Positions 1 to 5,160 of a stretch of 6,819 bases of DNA are shown piece after piece (positions within the stretch are counted from its first letter, which is position 1; each line of letters starts with the position of its first letter). The position numbers and the translations under genes were made by a program. Where the stretch lies: contig JAITAE010000155.1 in the NCBI GenBank assembly GCA_031284295.1, forward strand, positions 1-6,819, in the 5' to 3' direction. This stretch comes from Spirochaetaceae bacterium. Lineage in GTDB: Bacteria; Spirochaetota; Spirochaetia; Treponematales; Breznakiellaceae. A model generated the notes under the pieces. It saw nothing but the letters and a program-made list of their open reading frames with translations. It made no database searches and was not told the origin of the DNA.

Positions 1-173
1 ACCGCCGCATTGTCGATATCCTTAAACGCGCTTGACGCGATCAAAAACCTGACAACGCCCATACGAGGAGCTTCCGTTTTCTGCTGCGCGTCAAGCCCTG
101 CCGCGCCCGGTAAGATCCCTGCCAGCCAAACGAGCGACAGGTATACAATGTTTCGCAGAGACCGGCAGCGCAT
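1..173 (-). CDS. exported protein of unknown function, N-terminal part only (C-terminus beyond window)
   Basis: Reading leftward from an ATG at 173, 57 full codons are open up to the window edge. The protein starts with a basic n-region (MRCRSLR), a hydrophobic stretch at about residues 8-27 and a small-residue area around 22-30, which together make a Sec signal peptide. After it comes a predicted beta strand (GVVRFLIAS, about 39-47) and the start of a helix (FKDIDNAAV). The start lies 1 nt after the stop of the flavin lipoprotein gene, so the two are very likely co-transcribed and perhaps translationally coupled. The ribosome-binding site is weak (AAGG, 13 nt upstream, inside the preceding gene). 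An ApbE-type FAD:protein FMN transferase would make sense beside its flavoprotein substrate, and the MG-plus-beta-strand start is compatible with that. A CsgG-like or other periplasmic fold fits the visible part equally well, so no function is assigned. Confidence 0.72.
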   Translation of the reverse strand, partial: MRCRSLRNIVYLSLVWLAGILPGAAGLDAQQKTEAPRMGVVRFLIASSAFKDIDNAA

Positions 174-174
174 T

Positions 175-525
175 TTACTTTTTGATCCTTGCCTTTGAAA
201 GGGCGTTGTCTACCGCGTAGATAAAACCTTCACAGGTCTGCGTTGCTCCGCTTATCGCGTCTATGTCCGTAGAATCGGTTTCCAGCACGAGTTCCTTGAG
301 ATCCCTGATCGCTTCGCCGCCTACCAGCATATCCTCGTTATGTTCAAGCACATTAATATCGATGATCGATGAGGCATCGGTCTCTACGACAACGCGAATC
401 AGGCCGTTATACCCAGTACCGCTTCCTTCCCAATTACCGGCTTCGTACACGGCAAATTTATTGAAACTCAGACATGCGGCGAGGCCCAACAGAGCGCAAG
501 CAATTAACAAAACATATTTTTTCAT
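175..525 (-). CDS. small FMN-binding domain lipoprotein
   Basis: This 116-residue protein is a lipid-anchored electron carrier of the FMN_bind family, as in the flavin domains of RnfG and NqrC. A lipoprotein signal peptide (MKKYVLLIACALLGLAAC) ends in the lipobox LAAC, with Cys18 as the probable lipidation site. The mature part is essentially one FMN_bind domain: GTGYNGLIRV at about 36-45, GGEAI at 69-73, and the flavinylation motif DAISGATQT at 89-97. In this family FMN is attached as a phosphoester to a Thr of the SGAT motif, here probably Thr95, by an ApbE enzyme; no complete ApbE gene is in view. I chose the ATG at 525 because GGAG sits 5 nt upstream and the signal peptide then starts MKK. 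An in-frame ATG at 537 would add MGER but has no Shine-Dalgarno sequence at a usable distance. The gene has its own promoter and is followed at once by another exported protein. The redox partner is unknown; the formate dehydrogenase genes upstream are a contextual candidate only. Confidence 0.88.
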   Translation of the reverse strand: MKKYVLLIACALLGLAACLSFNKFAVYEAGNWEGSGTGYNGLIRVVVETDASSIIDINVLEHNEDMLVGGEAIRDLKELVLETDSTDIDAISGATQTCEGFIYAVDNALSKARIKK

Positions 526-548
526 ACGTTCTCCCATAATAAAATTAT

Positions 549-577
549 AGTATACCCTGATCGTTTCAAAACCTCAA
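549..577 (-). promoter_or_regulatory. sigma70-type promoter of the flavin lipoprotein gene
   Basis: On the minus strand, TTGAGG (577-572) is followed after 17 nt by TATACT (554-549), overlapped by TATAAT. Transcription would start near 542, giving a leader of only about 17 nt before the ATG at 525, with GGAG within it. The spacing and hexamers are good. The -35 hexamer falls mostly in the loop of a perfect inverted repeat, which suggests regulation. Confidence 0.7.
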
Positions 578-589
578 GTTTTGAAACGA
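561..589. promoter_or_regulatory. perfect 12-bp inverted repeat over the -35 region, likely operator
   Basis: TCGTTTCAAAAC (561-572), a 5-nt centre CTCAA, then GTTTTGAAACGA (578-589) form a perfect inverted repeat. The centre of symmetry is on the -35 hexamer of the lipoprotein promoter. No run of T follows in either direction, so a terminator is unlikely. A binding site for a dimeric regulator that blocks or assists RNA polymerase fits better. The regulator is not in the window. Confidence 0.6.
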
Positions 590-604
590 CGCGCCTCACG
601 GAAA

Positions 605-624
605 TTCACGCTTTTGTTCGTGAA
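605..624. repeat. 6-bp inverted repeat with TCACG half-sites
   Basis: TTCACG (605-610) and CGTGAA (619-624) are separated by 8 nt. A third TCACG lies at 596-600 in the same orientation as the first. The repeat is about 30-50 bp upstream of the lipoprotein -35 element, where an activator could bind, but the arms are short and no regulator can be named. Confidence 0.3.
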
Positions 625-634
625 GCCTTGGACT

Positions 635-682
635 AAAAAAAAGCCATCGCCCAACCATACGGACTCATGGAAGGACGATGGC
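635..682 (-). terminator. intrinsic terminator of the fdhF-hydN operon
   Basis: Read leftward, GCCATCG (682-676) pairs with CGATGGC (649-643). The stem continues inward with two more G-C pairs and, after a small internal loop, a CCAT/ATGG helix closed by an 8-nt loop. Eight T residues follow directly (642-635). It starts about 25 nt after the hydN stop codon, which is the classical arrangement, and it separates this operon from the flavin lipoprotein unit. Confidence 0.88.
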
Positions 683-707
683 AAAGAAAAAGGAGATATC
701 TATGGGT

Positions 708-1223
708 CTACAAATTACCTTCCAATGCGCTATGGCGTTTTTGCGCGAGACTGTCCGCAAAAATGTCTTCCGTTACCAGGTTAAGCGCCTCGGTTGGACA
801 CACCCTGATGCAGGACGGCTGATCAGCGACGCCAACGCAAAGATCGCACTTGTTGGCAACCTTCTTTAACGTGCCGTCATTGGCAACTTCCGCTGTTTCG
901 ACAATCTCAACCGCGCCAAACGGACACGCGATAACACAGTTCTTGCACCCTATACATTTTTTTGTGTCTATATGAACAATGTTGTCTTTAATGCTGATCG
1001 CGCCGGACGTACAGGCCTGTTTGCAGGCGGCGTTCTCGCAGTGCCGACACTGTACCGGCGCGCTAAGCCTGGCCGTCTTTACCATAAAAAGACGGGGATT
1101 GAACGAATAAGCATCGGGATCAATCTCGAAAATACGTTTGCCTTCGTGAGCTACCACACAGGCAATCATGCAGGTTCTGCACCCTATACAGCGCAGAGGC
1201 GTTGCTTTTACAAACCGGTTCAT
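708..1223 (-). CDS. hydN: HydN-like 4x[4Fe-4S] electron-transfer protein
   Basis: This 171-residue ferredoxin-type protein carries sixteen Cys in four quartets: 12/15/18/22, 59/62/67/71, 90/93/96/100 and 126/129/138/142. That is the pattern of the HydN/HycB/DmsB-like family with four [4Fe-4S] clusters. Its start (MNRFVKATPLRCIGCRTC), length and late motifs (CIGCKNCVIACPFGA, ANKCDLC) match my memory of Escherichia coli HydN, which is encoded with formate dehydrogenase H. It should take electrons from the formate dehydrogenase catalytic subunit in the cytoplasm; no signal peptide is visible. The ATG at 1223 overlaps the fdhF stop as ATGA, and AGGAGG lies about 7 nt upstream inside the end of fdhF, so translation is coupled and equal amounts of the two proteins are expected. 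The final acceptor (hydrogenase, NAD reductase or other) is not encoded in this window. Confidence 0.93.
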   Translation of the reverse strand: MNRFVKATPLRCIGCRTCMIACVVAHEGKRIFEIDPDAYSFNPRLFMVKTARLSAPVQCRHCENAACKQACTSGAISIKDNIVHIDTKKCIGCKNCVIACPFGAVEIVETAEVANDGTLKKVANKCDLCVGVADQPSCIRVCPTEALNLVTEDIFADSLAQKRHSALEGNL

Positions 1224-3406
1224 GCCGATACCTCCTCTTTTTCGATGTGCATGCGCTTCCTTATATCCGCATAGCGCCGTTTAACTTCTTCTTCCGCCCA
1301 CTTTTGATCGGGAATCTTTTCTATGCGGGCGGCGCAGTACTTATATTCCGGCGTCCGGCTGGTCGGATCCAGTGACGAGATCGTCAGCTCGTTGCATGCG
1401 CCTATCCACCATTGGTAGGTCATATATACCGCGCCGGTCCTGACGCGCTCCGTAGGTTTGGCGCGCGTGTAAGCGTAGCCGCGTTTCGAGATGATTTTTA
1501 CGATGTCGCCTTCCTTTACACCGAGCTGCCCGGCCTGTTCGTGGGACATTTCCACCCAGCCCGGTTCGTCCTCAAGATTGCGGAGGAGCCGGCAGTTGCC
1601 CGTCATCGTGCGCACGGAATAGTGCCCCACCTCGCGCACCGTACAGAGCGTCAGCGGGTACTCACCGTTTTCAACCTCGGTAGGCGGATGGTACGGCGAA
1701 GTTTTCAGAATACCGATGCCGTCCGGCGTAGCGAACTTTCCGCCTGAGTGCAGGAACATCGTGCCTGTATCCTGCGGCCCCTTGTCCCAGCACGGCCACT
1801 GAACGCTGCCCAGCCGCTCTATCTTTTCGTAGGTCGCTCCCGTGAATTTTGGACAGAGGTCTATCATTTCGTTCCAGATTTCCTCAGTGTTGTTGTAACG
1901 CATCTTGTAGCCCATCGCGGTAGCGATCAGGCAGGTGATTTCCCAGTCCGTCTTGACGTTGCCAGCCGGCTCCAGCACCTTGCGTACACGCTGAAAACCG
2001 CGGTCCGAACTCGTGTAAACGCCTTCATGCTCGCCCCATGCTGTAGCCGGCAGTATCGCGTCCGCGTGTTCGCAGGTCTTGTTCCAGAAAATATCCTGAA
2101 CCACGACAAAGTCTATCATATCGAGCGATTCGCGTATCTCCTCAAGGTCGGGATCACTCTGACAGGGGTCCTCGCCCGTGATGTAGTAAGCGTGTAGGCG
2201 TTTTGCCGGGTCACTCTGATGCTGAACGAATTCCGGCACACGGGTAAGCTGGATACCAGCCTTGTCGTCAAGTTTGACACCCCAAGCCTTCTCGAATTTC
2301 GCTCTGATTTCCGGGTCCGTAACACTCTGATAACCAGGGTATACGTCGGGAAGGTCGCCCATGTCGCAGGTCCCCTGCACATTGTTCTGCCCCCGCACCG
2401 GCCCCGTGCCGCAGGCATAGTGCCCGAAGTTGCCGGTAAGCATCGCTATACTACAGAGACACTTTACAGCCTCTACACCCTGCGAAAACTGGGTTATGCC
2501 CATGCCCCACAGGATCACGGAATGTTTGGAGCTTGCGTACTTCCGCGCGGTAAAGCGTATATCTTTCGCTGAAATTCCGGTGATACTCTCCGCGTACTCA
2601 GGCGTGTAATCCTTGACAATGTCCCAGAACTCGTCAAAGCCCTTCGTATGTTCTTTTACGAATTCCTTGTCCATAAGGTCTTCGCTGATTATAACATTGG
2701 CGAGAGCGTTTACCAGCGCCACGTTTGTGCCGCCCTTGAGTTGCAGATGCAGGTCGGATATGCGGGCGGTCTCCGTGATACGCGGATCGGCGCAGATGAT
2801 GAAACAGCCCTTTTCCTTGGCGCGGACGATACGCCGCGCGACTATTGGGTGAGAGGCGGCGGCGTTATAACCTATGTTGAATATGACCTCGGCATCCTCG
2901 ATCTCCGGTATGGAAAGGGACATCGCGCCCTCGCCTATAGTCTGCCTTGAGCCGGCGACAGAGGCCGCGTGACAGATGCGGGCACAGTGGTCAACGTTAT
3001 TCGTACCCATGACGGCACGTGCAAACTTTTGAGTTATGTACCCGGCCTCGTTTCCCGGCCCACGGGCGGAAGCGGCGGCAAGAAACGAGCCCGGCCCCCA
3101 CTTTTCCTTTATCTTTTTGAAGTTATCAGCCACAAATTTGATCGCTTCGTCCCAGCCGACAACTTCCAGCGGCGATTTTCTGCCGCCCCTGCGAATCATG
3201 GGCTCGCGCAGACGCTTTGTAAGGATTTGCGGATCGTTTAGATAATCCCACCCGTACCAGCCCTTCAAACAAGCCTTGCCGTCATTAGTCCTGCCCTGTA
3301 CCGGATGGGCATCCAGGATTTTGTTCGCGTCCTTATCAACGGTAAACAATATCTGACATCCGGCGCCGCAGTAACAGCAAGTTGTTTGCACTTCTTTTAT
3401 TGCCAT
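1220..3406 (-). CDS. fdhF: formate dehydrogenase H-type catalytic subunit, Mo/W-bis-MGD, cysteine variant
   Basis: This 728-residue enzyme oxidises formate to CO2 at a molybdenum or tungsten bis-pyranopterin centre. It aligns along its whole length with remembered E. coli FdhF (715 residues). The N-terminal [4Fe-4S] ligands are Cys10, Cys13, Cys17 and Cys46. Then come the active-site segment CARICHAAS with Cys145 and His146, the motif VRGQNNVQG, a dehydrogenase core (GEDP, DIFWNKT) and the C-terminal cofactor-binding domain (MTGN, MTYQWWIGACNEL). E. coli FdhF has selenocysteine where Cys145 stands; here the codon is TGT (2974-2972). No Tat or Sec signal is visible, so the enzyme is cytoplasmic. 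The ATG at 3406 follows AGGAGG by 5 nt; an in-frame ATG at 3421 would place that ribosome-binding site inside the gene and is less likely. The hydN gene overlaps its stop by 4 nt. No hydrogenase or other acceptor genes are seen, so physiological CO2 reduction cannot be excluded. Confidence 0.95.
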   Translation of the reverse strand: MAIKEVQTTCCYCGAGCQILFTVDKDANKILDAHPVQGRTNDGKACLKGWYGWDYLNDPQILTKRLREPMIRRGGRKSPLEVVGWDEAIKFVADNFKKIKEKWGPGSFLAAASARGPGNEAGYITQKFARAVMGTNNVDHCARICHAASVAGSRQTIGEGAMSLSIPEIEDAEVIFNIGYNAAASHPIVARRIVRAKEKGCFIICADPRITETARISDLHLQLKGGTNVALVNALANVIISEDLMDKEFVKEHTKGFDEFWDIVKDYTPEYAESITGISAKDIRFTARKYASSKHSVILWGMGITQFSQGVEAVKCLCSIAMLTGNFGHYACGTGPVRGQNNVQGTCDMGDLPDVYPGYQSVTDPEIRAKFEKAWGVKLDDKAGIQLTRVPEFVQHQSDPAKRLHAYYITGEDPCQSDPDLEEIRESLDMIDFVVVQDIFWNKTCEHADAILPATAWGEHEGVYTSSDRGFQRVRKVLEPAGNVKTDWEITCLIATAMGYKMRYNNTEEIWNEMIDLCPKFTGATYEKIERLGSVQWPCWDKGPQDTGTMFLHSGGKFATPDGIGILKTSPYHPPTEVENGEYPLTLCTVREVGHYSVRTMTGNCRLLRNLEDEPGWVEMSHEQAGQLGVKEGDIVKIISKRGYAYTRAKPTERVRTGAVYMTYQWWIGACNELTISSLDPTSRTPEYKYCAARIEKIPDQKWAEEEVKRRYADIRKRMHIEKEEVSA

Positions 3407-3411
3407 TTTTT

Positions 3412-3417
3412 CCTCCT
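3412..3417 (-). promoter_or_regulatory. strong ribosome-binding site of fdhF that decides the start
   Basis: AGGAGG on the minus strand ends 5 nt before the ATG at 3406. It lies inside the short N-terminal extension given by the alternative ATG at 3421, so it argues for the downstream start. Confidence 0.85.
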
Positions 3418-3469
3418 GCATTATGCTAGCTTGAATTTAGTAAATTTCCATAAATAAATTATGTTTTTA

Positions 3470-3498
3470 ATCGTAACATCGTAATTTACCGGCAGCAA
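3470..3498 (-). promoter_or_regulatory. possible fdhF promoter (weak match)
   Basis: On the minus strand TTGCTG (3498-3493), a 17-nt spacer and TACGAT (3475-3470) would start a transcript about 57 nt before the fdhF ATG. An overlapping choice, TTGTAT-17-TAAATT, is as good. Both match the consensus poorly. I saw no -24/-12 sigma54 element like the one of E. coli fdhF. The real start needs mapping. Confidence 0.3.
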
Positions 3499-3500
3499 CT

Positions 3501-3527
3501 AATTTATACAAACCATTCGTATAAATT
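3501..3527. promoter_or_regulatory. perfect 9-9-9 inverted repeat in the divergent intergenic region, possible operator
   Basis: AATTTATAC (3501-3509), a 9-nt spacer and GTATAAATT (3519-3527) form a perfect inverted repeat. It lies about 95 bp upstream of the fdhF ATG and about 90 bp upstream of the symporter -35 element. No T tract follows. The position suits a regulator that could act on either divergent gene. It overlaps the weak fdhF -35 choices and partly the next hairpin. Confidence 0.45.
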
Positions 3528-3590
3528 CCCGGCGCTACGCGATGGTTTTACGCGGGAATGAGCGCGGCGACAGGCTGAGTCAACTGTCGC
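3525..3590. repeat. two adjacent inverted repeats upstream of the symporter promoter
   Basis: ATTCCCG (3525-3531) is complementary to CGGGAAT (3553-3559) across 21 nt. GCGACAG (3567-3573) is complementary to CTGTCGC (3584-3590) across 10 nt. Both lie upstream of the proposed symporter promoter, so they would be DNA sites, or RNA structure only if an earlier promoter is used. No T-run follows either. Together with the 9-9-9 repeat they fill most of 3501-3590. Confidence 0.4.
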
Positions 3591-3616
3591 TAATATATCA
3601 AAACAAAATATACTTC

Positions 3617-3645
3617 TTGACCAGAACAGAATCACCCATTAAAAT
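3617..3645 (+). promoter_or_regulatory. sigma70-type promoter of the alanine symporter gene
   Basis: TTGACC (3617-3622), a 17-nt spacer and TAAAAT (3640-3645) give five of six consensus matches in the -10 hexamer and four in the -35, at ideal spacing. The start point would be near 3652, leaving a leader of about 40 nt that includes the Shine-Dalgarno GGAGG at 3681-3685. Confidence 0.72.
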
Positions 3646-3691
3646 CAAACAAAAGCGGATGGTACAGTCCGTCAGTTACAGGAGGATATAT

Positions 3692-5074
3692 ATGGGTGAA
3701 TTTGCAAAAATCGTGAGTACGGTAGACGGATGGCTATGGGGGCCGTGGCTGCTCGTGCTGCTGGTCGGAACGCACCTGTTCATGACGATACGAACAGGTT
3801 TTATTCAACGTAAAATCGGGCTGGGCATAAAATTGTCAGTTACGAAAGACGCGGAGGGAAGCGGAGATGTTTCGCAGTTCGGCGCGCTGACAACAGCTCT
3901 GGCGTCCACTATCGGTACGGGTAACATCATTGGCGTAGGCACAGCCATAGCGCTTGGCGGCCCGGGCGCGATTTTTTGGATGTGGATTGTGGGCATATTC
4001 GGGATTTCCACAAAATATGCTGAAAGCCTCATCGCGGTAAAGTACCGTGTAAAAGATGAGGAAGGCATGATGCTGGGCGGCGCGATGTTTGCGCTGGAAC
4101 GCGGCCTGAAGATGAAATGGCTCGGCATACTTTTTGCGGTTTTTGCCGCGGTGGCAGCCTTCGGCATCGGTGACGGGGTACAGTCCAATGCCGTCGCGAA
4201 TCTGGTAAACGAGACATTCAACATTCCAAAATGGATCACCGGGTTAATACTTGCGGCTCTGGTTGCGCTCGTACTGATAGGCGGGCTCAAGTGGATAACA
4301 AAAGTCTGCGAGGCCCTCGTGCCGTTCATGGCGATACTGTACGTGATAGGTTGTATCACGATACTGGTAATCCATTACAAATTTTTGGGCGTAGCGGTTC
4401 AGACGATACTGGGCTCGGCTTTTAACGCAAAGGCAATGGGCGGAGGTTTTGTAGCGTCCACACTGATGAGCGCGGCCCGTTACGGCATAGCCCGCGGCCT
4501 GTTCTCAAACGAATCGGGCATGGGCTCCGCTCCTATCGTGGCGGCTGCCGCAAAAACGCGGAATCCTGTTCGCCAGGCCCTGGTTTCAAGCACAGGCACT
4601 TTTTGGGACACGGTGGTAATCTGCCTTTTAACCGGTCTTGTGGTTGTTACTTCGGTGATTGCGAACGGCAACATCGAGGCTCTTAACGACGGCGGCAAAC
4701 TTACCCACGCCGCGTTCGGTCAAATTCCGGTGTTTGGAACGATAGTTTTAACGTTTGGCCTGTTTACCTTCGCGTTTTCCACGATACTCGGCTGGTCGTA
4801 CTACGGCGAAAGAGGCGCGGAATACCTGTTTGGACCAAAAAGCAACATCCCTTACCGCATAATCTATATTATTTTCACATTCCTGGGAACGGTACTTACA
4901 ATCGGCTTTGTTTGGGACCTGGCGGACGCTTTAAACGCGCTCATGGCCGTCCCGAACATTATCGCGATACTGCTGTTAAGTCCGGAAATCGCCAAAATGA
5001 CAAAATACTATGTGTACGAAAACCATATAGACGAAGTCGATAGCGCGCCGATCCCGTTGCGCACGGAAATCTAA
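3692..5074 (+). CDS. alanine/glycine:cation symporter, AGCS family
   Basis: This 460-residue integral membrane protein is an alanine or glycine:Na+ (or H+) symporter of the AGCS family, which shares the LeuT-type fold. Family marks are GDVSQFGALTTALASTIGTG (58-77), the GGPGAIFWMW block (89-98), RGLFSNESGMGSAPI (268-282) and the late ILGWSYYGERGAEYLFG segment (365-381). About eleven hydrophobic helices can be traced, beginning near residues 14-33, and length is normal for the family. The ATG at 3692 has GGAGG 6 nt upstream. The frame stays open up to 3542, but that extension gives a polar, unrelated N-terminus and lies across the promoter, so it is not coding. With alanine dehydrogenase as the next gene on the same strand, L-alanine is the best guess for substrate; glycine, serine or D-alanine are possible. 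It ends 10 nt before a perfect 16-bp hairpin. Confidence 0.95.
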   Translation: MGEFAKIVSTVDGWLWGPWLLVLLVGTHLFMTIRTGFIQRKIGLGIKLSVTKDAEGSGDVSQFGALTTALASTIGTGNIIGVGTAIALGGPGAIFWMWIVGIFGISTKYAESLIAVKYRVKDEEGMMLGGAMFALERGLKMKWLGILFAVFAAVAAFGIGDGVQSNAVANLVNETFNIPKWITGLILAALVALVLIGGLKWITKVCEALVPFMAILYVIGCITILVIHYKFLGVAVQTILGSAFNAKAMGGGFVASTLMSAARYGIARGLFSNESGMGSAPIVAAAAKTRNPVRQALVSSTGTFWDTVVICLLTGLVVVTSVIANGNIEALNDGGKLTHAAFGQIPVFGTIVLTFGLFTFAFSTILGWSYYGERGAEYLFGPKSNIPYRIIYIIFTFLGTVLTIGFVWDLADALNALMAVPNIIAILLLSPEIAKMTKYYVYENHIDEVDSAPIPLRTEI

Positions 5075-5083
5075 TGCCGTTTA

Positions 5084-5119
5084 GACGCCGGTTCAAACAG
5101 ACCTGTTTGAACCGGCGTC
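5084..5119 (+). terminator. perfect 16-bp hairpin after the symporter gene, terminator-like without U tract
   Basis: The arms 5084-5099 (GACGCCGGTTCAAACA) and 5104-5119 are exactly complementary around the 4-nt loop GACC. The hairpin begins 10 nt after the stop codon. It is followed by CCTTATG, not a T-run, so it may stop transcription poorly and serve instead as a 3'-end stabiliser. A weaker hairpin with TTTT after it follows at 5134-5160. Confidence 0.6.
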
Positions 5120-5133
5120 CCTTATGAATCGGC

Positions 5134-5160
5134 AAGCGCGGGTTTTTGTACCTCGCTTTT
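5134..5160 (+). terminator. weak terminator-like hairpin
   Basis: AAGCG (5134-5138) pairs with CGCTT (5154-5158), an inner two- to three-bp helix is possible, and the sequence runs TTTT at 5157-5160. The stem is short and imperfect. It could be a second terminator of the symporter transcript after the strong 16-bp hairpin, or the first element of the structured region that follows. Confidence 0.3.

Noticed and set aside
561..589. Terminator for the fdhF-hydN operon
   Set aside because: There is no T-run on either side, and a complete terminator with eight T residues already exists at 635-682; an operator is more likely.
678..869. Plus-strand frame with an attractive ribosome-binding site (AGGAGA) before an ATG at 702
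   Set aside because: It is antisense to the end of hydN and to its terminator, has no recognisable domain, and the four Cys quartets on the other strand prove which strand codes. The GGAG-like match is probably chance.
1748..2197. Long plus-strand open frame (149 codons) opposite fdhF
   Set aside because: It is a shadow of the fdhF frame, with no ribosome-binding site and no recognised motif; fdhF is continuous and conserved across it.
2900..2972. SECIS-like hairpin after the active-site codon of fdhF
   Set aside because: The codon is TGT, not TGA, so no selenocysteine insertion is needed, and I saw no clear bacterial SECIS stem-loop in the following bases.
3542..3691. N-terminal extension of the symporter by 50 residues
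   Set aside because: The extension is polar and unlike AGCS N-termini and would span the predicted promoter; GGAGG 6 nt before the ATG at 3692 fits much better.
3422..3691. Glycine riboswitch upstream of the alanine/glycine symporter
   Set aside because: These riboswitches often precede AGCS genes, so I looked for their conserved core. I did not find it, and the predicted leader is only about 40 nt.
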